Source: Chloroflexota bacterium (GTDB lineage Bacteria; Chloroflexota; Chloroflexia; Chloroheliales; Chloroheliaceae). From it: 64,000 bases of DNA. Position 1 is the stretch's first letter. Each line of letters opens with the position of its first letter. The position numbers and the translations under genes were made by a program. Positions 1 to 9,340 of the stretch are shown here, piece by piece. Location: the NCBI GenBank assembly GCA_028287745.1, contig JAQBPB010000052.1, positions 1-64,000 on the forward strand, read 5' to 3'. The notes below the pieces were generated by a model that did not search any database, was not told the origin of the DNA, and saw only the letters and a list, made by a program, of their open reading frames with translations.

Positions 1-1
1 T

Positions 2-2041
2 AATACCTTTTCCTGGTTTTTGGTCCTTGTTAATCAGAAAGCAACCGAATTAATGTTACGCAGTGAGACTATCCTTCAAAGTATTACTGATGCCATTTTT
101 ACCCTCGATCGGACCTGGCATTTTACCTACCTTAACCCGCAGGCGGAAAAATTATTACTCAAGTCCAGTGAAGAATTACTGGGCAAGCTAATCTGGGAGG
201 AATTTCCCGAAGCCGCCGATAGTCCCTTTTATATAAATTACACTACGGCACTGGAGCAGCAAGTTCGGGTTAGCTTTGAGGAATATTTCGACCCACTTCA
301 ATCGTGGTACCAGGTAACGGCTTATCCTTATGCTGAGGGCCTTTCGGTATATTTCCAGGATATTACTAAACGCAAGCAAGTTGAGTTTGCTTTACAGGAA
401 CAATTGCGGCTGGCGCACCTGGTCGCCGAAGTCAGCCAGGTCCTGATCCTGGAGGATAGTCTCCAGTCGATTCTCCAGCAATGTGCCGAAGCTCTAGTAA
501 AGCATTTGCAGGTGGTTTTTGCCCGGATTTGGACTTTTAACCCGGCTGAGAAAATGTTAGAACTGCATGCCAGCGCGGGCAAGTATACCCACCTGGATGG
601 CCCGCACAGCCGGGTGCCATTAGGTTCTTTTAAAATTGGACAAATTGCCCTGGAACGCCAGCCCCATTTAACCAATGATGTAGCCAATGACAGCCGGGTG
701 AGTGACCAGGAATGGGTTAAACGGGAAGGTTTGGTCGCGTTTGCCGGCTATCCTTTGCTAATAGATGACCACCTGGTGGGTGTCCTGGGTTTGTTTTCGC
801 GCAGCCCTATTTCGGTCGCTTTCTACCAGACCCTTGAAACGCTGGTCAAGCAAGTGTCACTGGGTATAGAGCGCAAGCTTAATGAAAGCGAATTGCGAGA
901 GCAGCGCGAACAATACGCGGTTACGCTTTCCAGTATCGGTGACGCCGTTATCACGACCGATAACCAGGGCCGGGTGACTTATCTTAACCCGGTGGCGGAA
1001 AACCTGACCGCCTGGCCCAACGCCGAGGCCCTGGGTCAGCCCCTGACCAGTATCTTTAATATAATAAATATGGAAAGCCGGTTGCCGGTAGAGAACCCTG
1101 TCATTAAAGTACTGGAACAGGGTATTATCATCGGGATGGCGAATCATACCAGCTTGCTCGCCCGCGATGGCCGGGAAATTCCCATTGAGGATAGCGCCGC
1201 CCCTATAAAGGCGGCTTCCGGTAAAATCATCGGGGTTGTACTGGTTTTCCGGGACGCGACGGAAAGGTTGCATAGCGAAGAAGAACGCCACCAGTTACTG
1301 CTTCGCGAGCAAAGCGCCCGCCAGGCCGCCGAAAAAGCGCTCAAGGAGCGAGAAACCTTTTTGTCAGTGGCGGCCCATGAACTAAAAACTCCGTTAACCG
1401 GCCTGAAAGGTTTCACTCAGGTACTTACACGCCAGGTAGAACGCAGTGAAAGCCAGCCGCTGGACCTTGCCAGGTTGAAACGGAATTTAGGAATTATCAA
1501 TAAGCAGTCCGATAAGTTGACCTACCTGATTGACCAGTTGTTGGATGTTTCGCGGATTGAGGCCGGGAAATTGCAACTGGACCAGCGAGCAACCGAGGTT
1601 TTAAGCATGGTTAGAGAAGTGATGGAGCAGGTACAAAGCCGGACCGACCGGCATACTTTTATCTTAAAGGCGGCTGAGGAAAAGCTGGTGGCGCGGGTGG
1701 ACCCGTTCCGGTACGAGCAGGTCATTAGTAACCTGTTGGATAATGCCCTCAAGTACAGCCCGGCGGGTGGGACAATTGAACTAATTTTGGGTAAGACCCC
1801 GGCGGATGATGGAAGTTTCACCCTGAGCATAACCGACCAGGGCCTTGGCATCCCGGTGGAGCGGCGGGCCCATATCTTCGAGCGGTTTTACCAGGCCCAC
1901 GACACCAATATGGTTAATGGCCTGGGCCTGGGCCTTTTCATCTGCCGGGAGATAATTCAATTACACGGCGGGGAAATACGCGTTGAGTTTCCACCGGAAG
2001 GCGGCACGCGCTTTATCGTTACCGTACCGCTGGGAAGTTAG
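2..2041 (+). CDS. PAS-GAF-PAS sensor histidine kinase, 5'-partial
   Basis: Cytoplasmic-type sensor kinase that should autophosphorylate on His and pass phosphate to an unlinked response regulator. The frame is open to the left edge, so the true start probably lies outside the window; internal candidates are TTG at 20 and ATG at 53. Counting from TTG 20, a PAS domain spans about residues 15-120, GAF 130-290, a second PAS 300-420, HisKA about 440-515 with the H-box AAHELKTPL (His453), and HATPase_c 555-670 with an N-box (NLLDNALKYSP), DQGLGIP and GLGLGLFICREI. All catalytic boxes are intact. No transmembrane segment is visible in the part seen. The signal sensed cannot be told from sequence. 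No response regulator is adjacent; the next gene is convergent. Confidence 0.9.
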   Translation, partial: NTFSWFLVLVNQKATELMLRSETILQSITDAIFTLDRTWHFTYLNPQAEKLLLKSSEELLGKLIWEEFPEAADSPFYINYTTALEQQVRVSFEEYFDPLQSWYQVTAYPYAEGLSVYFQDITKRKQVEFALQEQLRLAHLVAEVSQVLILEDSLQSILQQCAEALVKHLQVVFARIWTFNPAEKMLELHASAGKYTHLDGPHSRVPLGSFKIGQIALERQPHLTNDVANDSRVSDQEWVKREGLVAFAGYPLLIDDHLVGVLGLFSRSPISVAFYQTLETLVKQVSLGIERKLNESELREQREQYAVTLSSIGDAVITTDNQGRVTYLNPVAENLTAWPNAEALGQPLTSIFNIINMESRLPVENPVIKVLEQGIIIGMANHTSLLARDGREIPIEDSAAPIKAASGKIIGVVLVFRDATERLHSEEERHQLLLREQSARQAAEKALKERETFLSVAAHELKTPLTGLKGFTQVLTRQVERSESQPLDLARLKRNLGIINKQSDKLTYLIDQLLDVSRIEAGKLQLDQRATEVLSMVREVMEQVQSRTDRHTFILKAAEEKLVARVDPFRYEQVISNLLDNALKYSPAGGTIELILGKTPADDGSFTLSITDQGLGIPVERRAHIFERFYQAHDTNMVNGLGLGLFICREIIQLHGGEIRVEFPPEGGTRFIVTVPLGS

Positions 2042-2053
2042 CGGCCTGGCCTT

Positions 2054-2074
2054 ACCGGCACTTCTAAGTCCGGT
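2054..2074. other. hairpin between convergent genes
   Basis: ACCGG-c-ACTT and AAGT-CCGGT pair into a 9-bp stem with one bulged C and a very small loop, in the 66-bp gap between two convergent genes. There is no T-run on either side, so it is at best a weak terminator. Confidence 0.3.
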
Positions 2075-2107
2075 GTGTTGGCGCTGACCAACGGCGCGGC
2101 CTGAAAG

Positions 2108-3763
2108 TCAGGGTAACGGTTCGTAGGTATACCAGACATCGGTGAATTTTCGGAAATAGTTTGCCTTCAGGGCTTCCACTAACTGGGGTGTCCAGACATC
2201 CGGCCTGGCCTGGCCGTTAAACAGGTCGCCCTCGGCCAGCACCACGGCAAACTTTTTGGCCCGAATACTATTCAATAACCCTTCTTCGCTGTATAGGCCC
2301 TGCTTATCCAGGGCGGCCAGGGTAAATAAATCGTTGTAATAAGGCCCGTCCTGGGGTGTCTTTCCGGCCAGGATATAGAAGCCGGACTCGCTGCTTAAAA
2401 TTGGGCCGGGCTTGCTGGCGGCATAACTGATAATCCGCCACAGCTGGCGCTGGTAATCGGCGTCACGGGTCCGCAACTCAATTTCGTAACGGGAAGGCGG
2501 CACCGAGAAAATCGCCAGTTGGGCCCAGTAAACGGCCAACCCGGCCAGGAACAGCCAGCGCCAACGCCCGCAATAGAGCAGCCAGGCCGCGCAAACGCCG
2601 CCTGCCAGGGCTGTAGCGGCTTCTGCCGGTAGAAAGTGGTTGTGGTCGGCCCCGGACACTCCCAGGCCCCCTAGCAGCGCCAGCGACCCCGCAAAATACC
2701 AGACGGCCAGAGGTACCTGGCGGCCGATTTCGATTAAACTATCCAGGCGGTCCGAGGTGGATTTGAACCGCGCCACCCGCATCCGGACCACTATAGCCGC
2801 CAGCAGCAGCCCCACTAAACCTGTCCCCAACAGCAGCAGTCCCAGGTTTTCTTGCAGGAAGAGTTGGGCGTAATTACTAAAATTGGCGCTCAACCAGGGC
2901 AAGTTGTGGTACTTGAAAAGGCGGCGGTAAAGTTCACCGTCCGTGGTTAGATTTAATATTATAAATGGCAACCCGGTCGCCAGCACCTGCACTCCCAGCC
3001 AGCCCAGGATTTTGCGCCAGTCCCGGCCATAATAAAAGGCCAGGAAAATAAAAGCCGCCGCCGGACCGGCCAGGGCGGTTTGCTTGGTATAAATAGCTAA
3101 ACTGAAGGGGATAGCCGAAGCCAGCACCAGCCAGTAACGCTGGCGGCGGGCGCCTTCCGCAACCAGGGCCAGCCCGGCCAGTTGCAGCATGGTCATTAAC
3201 ATATCGGGCCGCACCCGCATTGACCAGACCATTACGGCCGGTAGAGTCATAAAGGCCAGCCCGGCCAGGGTGGCGATTAAACCTTTGAGTATAAACCGGG
3301 AGCGGCCCGGCGCAACGGATTTGACGGGTGGTCTAAAAAAGAAAACCTGCCAGGCGATGAGCAGGCCGCTGGCTACGGCCGATACAAGCGAAATTATGCG
3401 CCCGGGCACAAAGCTGGTGTCAGGGGTATTAAACAGGCCGGAAACCCAGGCTGTCAGGTAGTAATAGGCCGGGGGATAGGGCGCTGACACAAATAAATCG
3501 CCCCGGAAAGAGTTATAGATCGAACTTCCCGACCGGATAAGCCCCACTTCACTCAGGATAAGCCCTTCCGAACTGCCCTGGAAAAAAGGGTAAGTTAACC
3601 GGCGACCAAGCTGCGTCCCGTAAAAATCCAGCCGGGCCAGCAAGGGCCAGGCGATCAGCAGCAGTAGCAGGGCTGCCAGTACCGTAAAAATTTTAGAGGA
3701 CGGGCCGGATAAAAAACGTTTCTCTTGAAATTTAATCAGGGTTTTGCCGTTTTCTATATACAA
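2108..3763 (-). CDS. Polytopic membrane protein, glycosyltransferase 39/PMT-like
   Basis: Integral membrane protein of 551 residues with roughly ten or more hydrophobic helices and a hydrophilic C-terminal part (after about residue 430). An acidic segment after the first helix (SEGLILSEVGLIRSG) and the following YPPAYYY region resemble the first periplasmic loop of lipid-linked sugar transferases (GT39/GT83-like, ArnT/PMT fold). Such proteins move a sugar from a polyprenyl-phosphate donor to an acceptor outside the membrane. The assignment rests on architecture and loop position rather than on a decisive motif, so substrate and acceptor are unknown. The start is TTG at 3763 with little Shine-Dalgarno support. 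It is divergent from the c-di-GMP enzyme gene and shares its AT-rich upstream region. Confidence 0.7.
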   Translation of the reverse strand: MYIENGKTLIKFQEKRFLSGPSSKIFTVLAALLLLLIAWPLLARLDFYGTQLGRRLTYPFFQGSSEGLILSEVGLIRSGSSIYNSFRGDLFVSAPYPPAYYYLTAWVSGLFNTPDTSFVPGRIISLVSAVASGLLIAWQVFFFRPPVKSVAPGRSRFILKGLIATLAGLAFMTLPAVMVWSMRVRPDMLMTMLQLAGLALVAEGARRQRYWLVLASAIPFSLAIYTKQTALAGPAAAFIFLAFYYGRDWRKILGWLGVQVLATGLPFIILNLTTDGELYRRLFKYHNLPWLSANFSNYAQLFLQENLGLLLLGTGLVGLLLAAIVVRMRVARFKSTSDRLDSLIEIGRQVPLAVWYFAGSLALLGGLGVSGADHNHFLPAEAATALAGGVCAAWLLYCGRWRWLFLAGLAVYWAQLAIFSVPPSRYEIELRTRDADYQRQLWRIISYAASKPGPILSSESGFYILAGKTPQDGPYYNDLFTLAALDKQGLYSEEGLLNSIRAKKFAVVLAEGDLFNGQARPDVWTPQLVEALKANYFRKFTDVWYTYEPLP

Positions 3764-3931
3764 AGGGATAATCTACAAAAACCCATACCCGGTCTACAAT
3801 ACGGTTCAGGTCAGGCTTGGGCCAGCACCACCGCCTGGCCGGGTAAATTATAGACATATTCTTATAAATGCGCAAAAATCTTTATAATCTTTGTAAAACG
3901 TGAGACAATGACTGTTAATCCATTTATTATG

Positions 3932-3943
3932 ATCAAATTTGAT
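3932..3943. promoter_or_regulatory. 12-bp palindrome, possible operator
   Basis: ATCAAATTTGAT is a perfect dyad in the divergent regulatory region. AT-rich palindromes arise easily by chance, so the call is weak. Confidence 0.25.
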
Positions 3944-4051
3944 ATTTTGTTACACAAGAGTTATGTTTTTGATAGATGAATCTTAATGTTAAAATGTTAT
4001 GATAAGACTTCTGGGTATGAGAAAATCTAAGGATTAAAAGTTCTGCTTGTT

Positions 4052-4080
4052 TTGACGTCGTTATAGAAAGTTATTATATA
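4052..4080 (+). promoter_or_regulatory. Possible sigma70-type promoter abutting the start codon
   Basis: TTGACG (4052-4057), a 17-bp spacer and TATATA (4075-4080) match the -35/-10 consensus, but transcription would begin near 4087, just inside the assigned ATG at 4082. Either the match is chance or translation starts further in. Confidence 0.35.
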
Positions 4081-4081
4081 A

Positions 4082-7000
4082 ATGAGTAGTCCCGATAGTT
4101 ATCTAATCCATAATGGTAATTCTACTTTTAGACCCGACAATGGACAGGCCATTGAAATAGAACATTCTCCCGAAAATGGGACGTTTAATGGTTCAAAAGT
4201 GGTAACCCGGCTACTTGAAATTGATGAGGCCAGCCAGAAATATGAACAACCGGTTACGGATGGAACCGGGGATCTATTGCATGCAAACCGCCAGCTACAG
4301 GCGGAATTAGCTGAATATAAAAGATCGGAAACCCGCCAGCGCCAGGAAAACCAGTATAAGTCCGCCTATAATCAAATAATCCTTGGGCTGATGAAACGCC
4401 AGGATTTTGGTGAATTGCTGAAATTGATCGTAAACAAAGCCGCTGAATTGGTGGGTACTTCCCTGGGCTTTGTTTACCTGCTAGATGGCGAAGAAACTTC
4501 CCTGGAACTAAAAGTAAAATTCCACTATATCGAAGACTTAAATATTTATTCCGAGAAGGTTAAAAAAGGCCAGGGGATTGCCGGTAGCGTCTGGGAACGC
4601 AACAGCCCGGTGCTGGTAAATAATTACTCTGGTTGGTCCAACCGTCTGTCTAATAAAGCCTATGACAAAATTTATTCGATAGTCGGGCTGCCGCTCCAGA
4701 ACAACTCGCAGTTCATGGGCGTGCTGGGTCTGGCCCATCAAGAAGAAGGCCGCACCTTTAGCGAAGCCGAAATTGACATGCTTACCCGGTTCTCGGAGCT
4801 GGCCTCGCTGGCCCTGGATAACGCCCGGCTGTATTGGAAGGCCCAGCAGGAAATCGCGGGACGTAAACAGGTGGAAGAAGCGCTCAACGCGAGCGAGCAG
4901 CGCCAGCACGAGTTGCTAAAAGCCTCTCAACGCCAGAGCCAGGAACAACAGTTAATCAACCAGGTCCGTAACGCGGTTGCCCGCGAGGTCCACCTCCAAA
5001 CTATTATCCGCAAGACCGTTGAAGGCGTCAGGGAAACTTTTAATTACGAGTTAGTCAGCCTGTATCTTTTACCCCAGGATGGCAACAGTACCGATTTAAT
5101 CTTGCAGCACCAGGTCGGTTATTCAGAACCCATCAAGCGGTTATCTACCGATAGAGGGATTATGGGGCTAGTCGCCCGCACCGGGCAGCCGGTCCTACTG
5201 GAAGACGTAAATACCAGCCCGGTTTTTATTGGCGCGGTCGAGGATATCGTTTCGGAAGTATGTGTGCCCCTGGTTGTTCAAAACTACACCGTAGGCGTCT
5301 TTAATGTGGAAACAACCAACGGTATTAGTTTAACTGAAGCCGATTTGCACCTCATGAAAGTCCTGGCGGCTCATATTAATATTGCTATCGAACGGGGCAA
5401 GCTTTATACCGAGGTCCAGCAAAGAGAAAAGCAATACCGCTCGCTCTTCAATAGCCTGAAGGAAGTTGTTTTCCAGACCGATGAGCAAGGCCGCTGGACC
5501 TTCCTGAACCCGGCCTGGACTGAAATTACCGGTTATAAACTGGATGAAAGCCGGGGTGTTTGTTTCCTGGATTACATTCATCCGGATGACCGCCAGTACA
5601 ACGCCGAATTATTCACCCCGTTATTGGAAGGCCAGAAAGAATTTTGCCGCCACGAGGTCCGCTGGATGACCAAAGACGGAAGCTGGCGCTGGATTCAATT
5701 TAACGCTCACATTACCCTTGACCAGGAAGACGGTGTGGCCGGGATTTCCGGTACGCTGGACGATATAACCGAACGCAAACTGGCCGAAGAAGCGCTCGAA
5801 AGTGAAAAATTACGCTTTTTGCAACTGGCCGAAAATATCAAAGATGTTTTCTGGATGATTGACCCCCGGCAGCGGCACGTGCTTTATGTCAGCCCGGCTT
5901 ACGAAGAGGTGTGGGGCCGCAGTTGTGAAAGCCTTTATGCCCGTTACGAATCCTTTTTAGAGGCGGTCCACCCGGCGGATTACGAAAAGGTTTTAGAGAA
6001 ACAGACTACTAAACTGGCCGGTGACTACGAAATTGAATACCGGGTAATTCAGCCGGATGGCGCTATCCGCTGGGTCTGGGATAAAGCCTTTCCGGTCCGC
6101 AACAAGGCCGGGGAAATCTACCGGGTAGCCGGTATCTCTAAAGATATTACCGAACGCAAGTTGGCCGAAGAAAAGTTGCGCCATTATGCTTTGCACGATG
6201 CCCTGACCGGGCTGGCTAACCGCACCCTTTTCATGGACCGGCTGGAACAAGCTATCGTCCGGAGCAAGCGCCGCCAGGATAATTCTTTCGCGGTACTTTT
6301 TATGGACCTCGACCGGTTCAAAGTAATAAATGACAGCCTCGGCCATGTCACGGGTGACCAGTTGCTGATCGCCATTGCACAGCGCCTGAAAGGTTGTTTG
6401 AGGCCGGAGGATACGGTCGCCCGCTTTGGCGGCGATGAGTTTACTATCCTGCTGGAAGATATCAACGGCCCAAATGATGCCACTCAAATCGCCGACCGCA
6501 TTCAGGATGCGATCACCCGGCCTTTTGACCTTAACGGGCAAGAGGTCTTTACCTCGACCAGTATTGGAATTACCCTGAATGAGGGTAATGTCGAAAAGCC
6601 CCAGGACTTATTGCGTAACGCCGATACCGCTCTATACAAGGCAAAAGCCAGGGGCCGGTCTCGCTACGCCTTATTCGACCGGGGAATGCACGATAGCGCG
6701 GTCAAACTGCTACAGCTTGAAACCGATTTGCGCAAAGCTTTGGAAAAAGATGAGTTCTATGTCTTTTACCAGCCCATAATTGAAATCAGCACGGGCAAGG
6801 TCAAGGGCTTTGAGGCACTCATTCGCTGGCAGCATCCCGAAAGGGGCCTGGTGCCGCCCGCTGACTTTATTCCAGTGGCTGAAGAAACGGGCCTGATTGT
6901 ACCGATTGGGTGGCGAATGCTTTATGAAAGCTGCCGCCAGTTGCGCGAATGGCAGCTTGAGAACCCCGACCTGGGCGCCTCAATGATTAGCGTCAACCTG

Positions 7001-7489
7001 TCCAGCCGCCAATTCTTGCAACCGAACCTGGTTGAGCAAATAAAAACCGCTTTGGCTGGTACCGGCCTTTCCCCGACCAACCTGACGCTTGAAATTACCG
7101 AAAGCGTCCTGATGGAAAATGCTGAGATAATTACCACTAACCTGTTACAATTGCGGGCAATGGGTATTCGGTTGGCCCTGGACGATTTTGGGACCGGCTA
7201 TTCATCTCTGAGTTACCTCCACCGCTTCCCGGTAGACTCGCTTAAAATCGACCGGTCCTTTGTCAGCCGGATTAACAGCCAGGGTGAAAATACCGAGCTG
7301 GTAAGAACGATTATTACAATGGCCCACAACCTGGGTATCGAAGTTACCGCCGAAGGGGTTGAAACCCTTGACCAGTTACGGCATTTGCGGGCGCTGGGCT
7401 GTGAGGCTGCCCAGGGTTACCTGATTGCCCGCCCGGCCCCGGCCGCCATCGCCAGTCAATGGCTAAGGACAAGCTTTACCGAAATATGA
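4082..7489 (+). CDS. GAF-GAF-PAS-PAS-GGDEF-EAL c-di-GMP turnover enzyme
   Basis: Bifunctional-type diguanylate cyclase/phosphodiesterase of 1135 residues. Order: coiled N-terminus, GAF about 105-260, GAF 300-450, PAS 455-575, PAS 575-700, GGDEF 703-870, EAL 885-1130. The cyclase motif is intact (RFGGDEF, GGDEF at 783-787), and an RxxD inhibitory site (RPED) lies five residues before it, so product inhibition is expected. The EAL domain keeps EALIR (911-915), NLSSRQF, the ITESVLMEN glutamates, DDFGTGYSS, the KIDRSF lysine and the EGVET glutamate, so the phosphodiesterase should also be active. No transmembrane helix is seen, so it should be cytosolic. The ATG at 4082 has only a weak upstream ribosome site. 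Its stop overlaps the start of the WD40 lipoprotein gene by ATGA. Confidence 0.95.
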   Translation: MSSPDSYLIHNGNSTFRPDNGQAIEIEHSPENGTFNGSKVVTRLLEIDEASQKYEQPVTDGTGDLLHANRQLQAELAEYKRSETRQRQENQYKSAYNQIILGLMKRQDFGELLKLIVNKAAELVGTSLGFVYLLDGEETSLELKVKFHYIEDLNIYSEKVKKGQGIAGSVWERNSPVLVNNYSGWSNRLSNKAYDKIYSIVGLPLQNNSQFMGVLGLAHQEEGRTFSEAEIDMLTRFSELASLALDNARLYWKAQQEIAGRKQVEEALNASEQRQHELLKASQRQSQEQQLINQVRNAVAREVHLQTIIRKTVEGVRETFNYELVSLYLLPQDGNSTDLILQHQVGYSEPIKRLSTDRGIMGLVARTGQPVLLEDVNTSPVFIGAVEDIVSEVCVPLVVQNYTVGVFNVETTNGISLTEADLHLMKVLAAHINIAIERGKLYTEVQQREKQYRSLFNSLKEVVFQTDEQGRWTFLNPAWTEITGYKLDESRGVCFLDYIHPDDRQYNAELFTPLLEGQKEFCRHEVRWMTKDGSWRWIQFNAHITLDQEDGVAGISGTLDDITERKLAEEALESEKLRFLQLAENIKDVFWMIDPRQRHVLYVSPAYEEVWGRSCESLYARYESFLEAVHPADYEKVLEKQTTKLAGDYEIEYRVIQPDGAIRWVWDKAFPVRNKAGEIYRVAGISKDITERKLAEEKLRHYALHDALTGLANRTLFMDRLEQAIVRSKRRQDNSFAVLFMDLDRFKVINDSLGHVTGDQLLIAIAQRLKGCLRPEDTVARFGGDEFTILLEDINGPNDATQIADRIQDAITRPFDLNGQEVFTSTSIGITLNEGNVEKPQDLLRNADTALYKAKARGRSRYALFDRGMHDSAVKLLQLETDLRKALEKDEFYVFYQPIIEISTGKVKGFEALIRWQHPERGLVPPADFIPVAEETGLIVPIGWRMLYESCRQLREWQLENPDLGASMISVNLSSRQFLQPNLVEQIKTALAGTGLSPTNLTLEITESVLMENAEIITTNLLQLRAMGIRLALDDFGTGYSSLSYLHRFPVDSLKIDRSFVSRINSQGENTELVRTIITMAHNLGIEVTAEGVETLDQLRHLRALGCEAAQGYLIARPAPAAIASQWLRTSFTEI

Positions 7490-8811
7490 CAGCAGCACCA
7501 AAGTCAAAACCGGTTTACCTGCTTCTGGTCAGTTTATTACTGGCTTCGTTATGCCTGGTCGGGTGCGTTGAGCAACCAACGGCCCCGCCTACCTCTACCA
7601 GTCCGGCAAGCGGTTTGCCCGCGCCCTCCACACCGGGGGTCCAGGTCATTAACGCTACCCCCGAAGCTATCCTGTCTGAAATAGACCAGGCCAACCAGGC
7701 TCAACCCCTGGCCCCACCACCCACTCCGACGCCAACTCGCCCGCCCGGGGCCGGGCCGCGCCTGTCGGCCCCTTTACCTGCCCTGGATACTCTACCCAAT
7801 CCCACCGCCGGTCCAACCACCGCCCGCCTTCTGGCAACCCTTACCGGCCAGAACCTTACGCCGGAGGGCAAACCCGAACCGCTCAGGGCGCTGGCTTTCT
7901 CACCTGACCGCAAGTTGATGGTGCTGGCCGACCGGCTGGATACCTGGCTGGTTGAAACCGAAACCGGCAAGCTAATCCAGACTCTGCGAGGTGGGGCAAG
8001 CAGCCTGGACTGGTCACCGGACGGGCTGTTACTGGCGGCCGGGGGCTTTAATGGGGTGATACTGGTCTGGCGCTGGGATAAACCGACTGCTAAATTTCGC
8101 ACTGGGCCCAACCGGCTGGCCGCTTCAAGCGCCGCCGAGGCTTTTGGCGATACGGTAGAAGTTGCTTTCTCCGCCGATAGCAAGCGGCTGGCCGGGTTCA
8201 CCTCGGATGGCAACCTTTCGATTTATAACACCGATACCGGCCAGTTACACCAGGCTTTCGTCTCAGACTTTGCCGGTTATTTAAGCTGGTCGCCGGACGG
8301 CTCGCGTCTGGCCGACGAATTTCTGAATATCCATGCGCTGAGTTCGGGCAAAACGGCTTTACCTTCGGATGAAATCGGGATTGGCGGGGATGGGCCGCAG
8401 GGCGTTGCCTGGTCGCCGGATGGGGCGCGGCTGGCGGTCAGCGGCAATAGTTTTGAACTATTAGTGGTGGAAGTCCCACCTAAACCTGCCAGCGGTCAGG
8501 CCGACCCCGGTGTAACCATTGTCCAGACGCGGGTAACTCCAAGAGTAAATAATCTGACCGGCAAAAGTATAACCATAATGCCGCACCTGAAAGAGGGCCG
8601 GCCGGTGGCCTGGTCGCCCAACAGCCAGTTGGTCGCGGTCGGCAACGTGCCGGAAGCCGGAAAGATTTCGGTATGGGATAACCGGGGGAAGTTGTTGCAG
8701 ACTATAGCGGCGGGCCAGGAACCGCTGCGGGTGCTGGAATGGCCCAGGGATGGTTTAGTGGTTTGCGCCGGGAGTGACGGGGCCGCCCGCTTCTGGCAAC
8801 TGGACCACTAA
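7486..8811 (+). CDS. WD40-repeat lipoprotein
   Basis: Probable extracytoplasmic lipid-anchored beta-propeller of 441 residues. The chosen ATG at 7486 overlaps the upstream stop as ATGA, giving a classic lipoprotein signal: basic start, hydrophobic core, then lipobox LVGC. An in-frame ATG at 7459 would bury the signal peptide. A Pro/Thr/Ala-rich linker follows to about residue 105. After it come about six to seven WD40-like blades, each with a WSPDG- or FSPD-type turn and a terminal W or Y strand (for example LDWSPDG, VAWSPDG, VAWSPNS, ISVWDN, ARFWQL). WD40 proteins are binding platforms; no enzyme motif is visible. Overlap with the c-di-GMP gene implies translational coupling. The ligand is unknown. 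Confidence 0.88.
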   Translation: MTAAPKSKPVYLLLVSLLLASLCLVGCVEQPTAPPTSTSPASGLPAPSTPGVQVINATPEAILSEIDQANQAQPLAPPPTPTPTRPPGAGPRLSAPLPALDTLPNPTAGPTTARLLATLTGQNLTPEGKPEPLRALAFSPDRKLMVLADRLDTWLVETETGKLIQTLRGGASSLDWSPDGLLLAAGGFNGVILVWRWDKPTAKFRTGPNRLAASSAAEAFGDTVEVAFSADSKRLAGFTSDGNLSIYNTDTGQLHQAFVSDFAGYLSWSPDGSRLADEFLNIHALSSGKTALPSDEIGIGGDGPQGVAWSPDGARLAVSGNSFELLVVEVPPKPASGQADPGVTIVQTRVTPRVNNLTGKSITIMPHLKEGRPVAWSPNSQLVAVGNVPEAGKISVWDNRGKLLQTIAAGQEPLRVLEWPRDGLVVCAGSDGAARFWQLDH

Positions 8812-8846
8812 ACCTTATTAAGTAAAGAATAACCAGGTGGGCCTGA

Positions 8847-9326
8847 TTAGGCTTTCTTGTCCTCAAAATCGTCGCTGTAAGGCTTACCCTGGATTTCGTT
8901 TAAAATCCCGACAATCTGGGCTAAGCCTTGCTCGACCTGTTTGAAAAGCTTCTCGCGGTCTTCAGGCGAGAGTGAAAGTAAATACAACGCGCCGCCTACC
9001 AGGGCTCCTAACAACAGGCCGGGCCGCAAAAAGCCCTTTTTGTTCTTGCGGCGGATATCCGCCGCCGAGCGTCCCGCTTTAAAGTCCTCGGCACTAATCA
9101 AACCGGCCGCTAACTCTTTGCGCAAGCGCTTGCGGGCCTGCCGCTGGGCAAATCCCTTCAAGACCTGCTGCCCGGCTATCCCGGCCATTCCCAGGGCCAG
9201 TTTCTGTGGGTCCACCGCCAGCCCGGCCTTGCCGTCTTTGTCGGGTTGTTTGGTCTTGGTGCTGTTTAGTACAACTCCCGCGACTTCAAAAAGGGTGCTG
9301 AAACTTATTCCGCCTGAATTTGCCAT
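8847..9326 (-). CDS. Hypothetical protein with one central membrane segment
   Basis: Protein of 159 residues, not matched to a named family. The first 75 residues contain a Gly/Ala-rich amphipathic stretch followed by a strongly basic run (RQARKRLRKEL). A glycine-rich hydrophobic segment at about 102-118 (PGLLLGALVGGALYLLSL) could cross the membrane once, and a short acidic tail ends in EDKKA. The layout recalls YtxH-like small envelope proteins, but I would not assign it. The ATG at 9326 has a GGAG-type site (ccaaggagaaaataATG on the minus strand). It lies 14 bp downstream of the lipoprotein gene that starts at 10060, so the two probably form an operon. Confidence 0.75.
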   Translation of the reverse strand: MANSGGISFSTLFEVAGVVLNSTKTKQPDKDGKAGLAVDPQKLALGMAGIAGQQVLKGFAQRQARKRLRKELAAGLISAEDFKAGRSAADIRRKNKKGFLRPGLLLGALVGGALYLLSLSPEDREKLFKQVEQGLAQIVGILNEIQGKPYSDDFEDKKA

Positions 9327-9340
9327 TATTTTCTCCTTGG

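Larger units (their letters stand above)
3764..4081. other. AT-rich divergent intergenic region
   Basis: This 318-bp stretch separates two divergent genes and is far more AT-rich than the flanking coding DNA. It holds a TATAAT hexamer at 3883-3888 without a good -35 at 17 bp, a perfect 12-bp palindrome ATCAAATTTGAT at 3932-3943, and a TTGACG/TATATA pair abutting the start at 4082. I see no open frame or RNA gene. Confidence 0.5.

Noticed and set aside
2750-2775. tRNA T-arm-like string GGTTCAAATCC (minus strand)
   Set aside because: It lies inside the membrane protein gene, and no acceptor, D or anticodon arms can be built around it.
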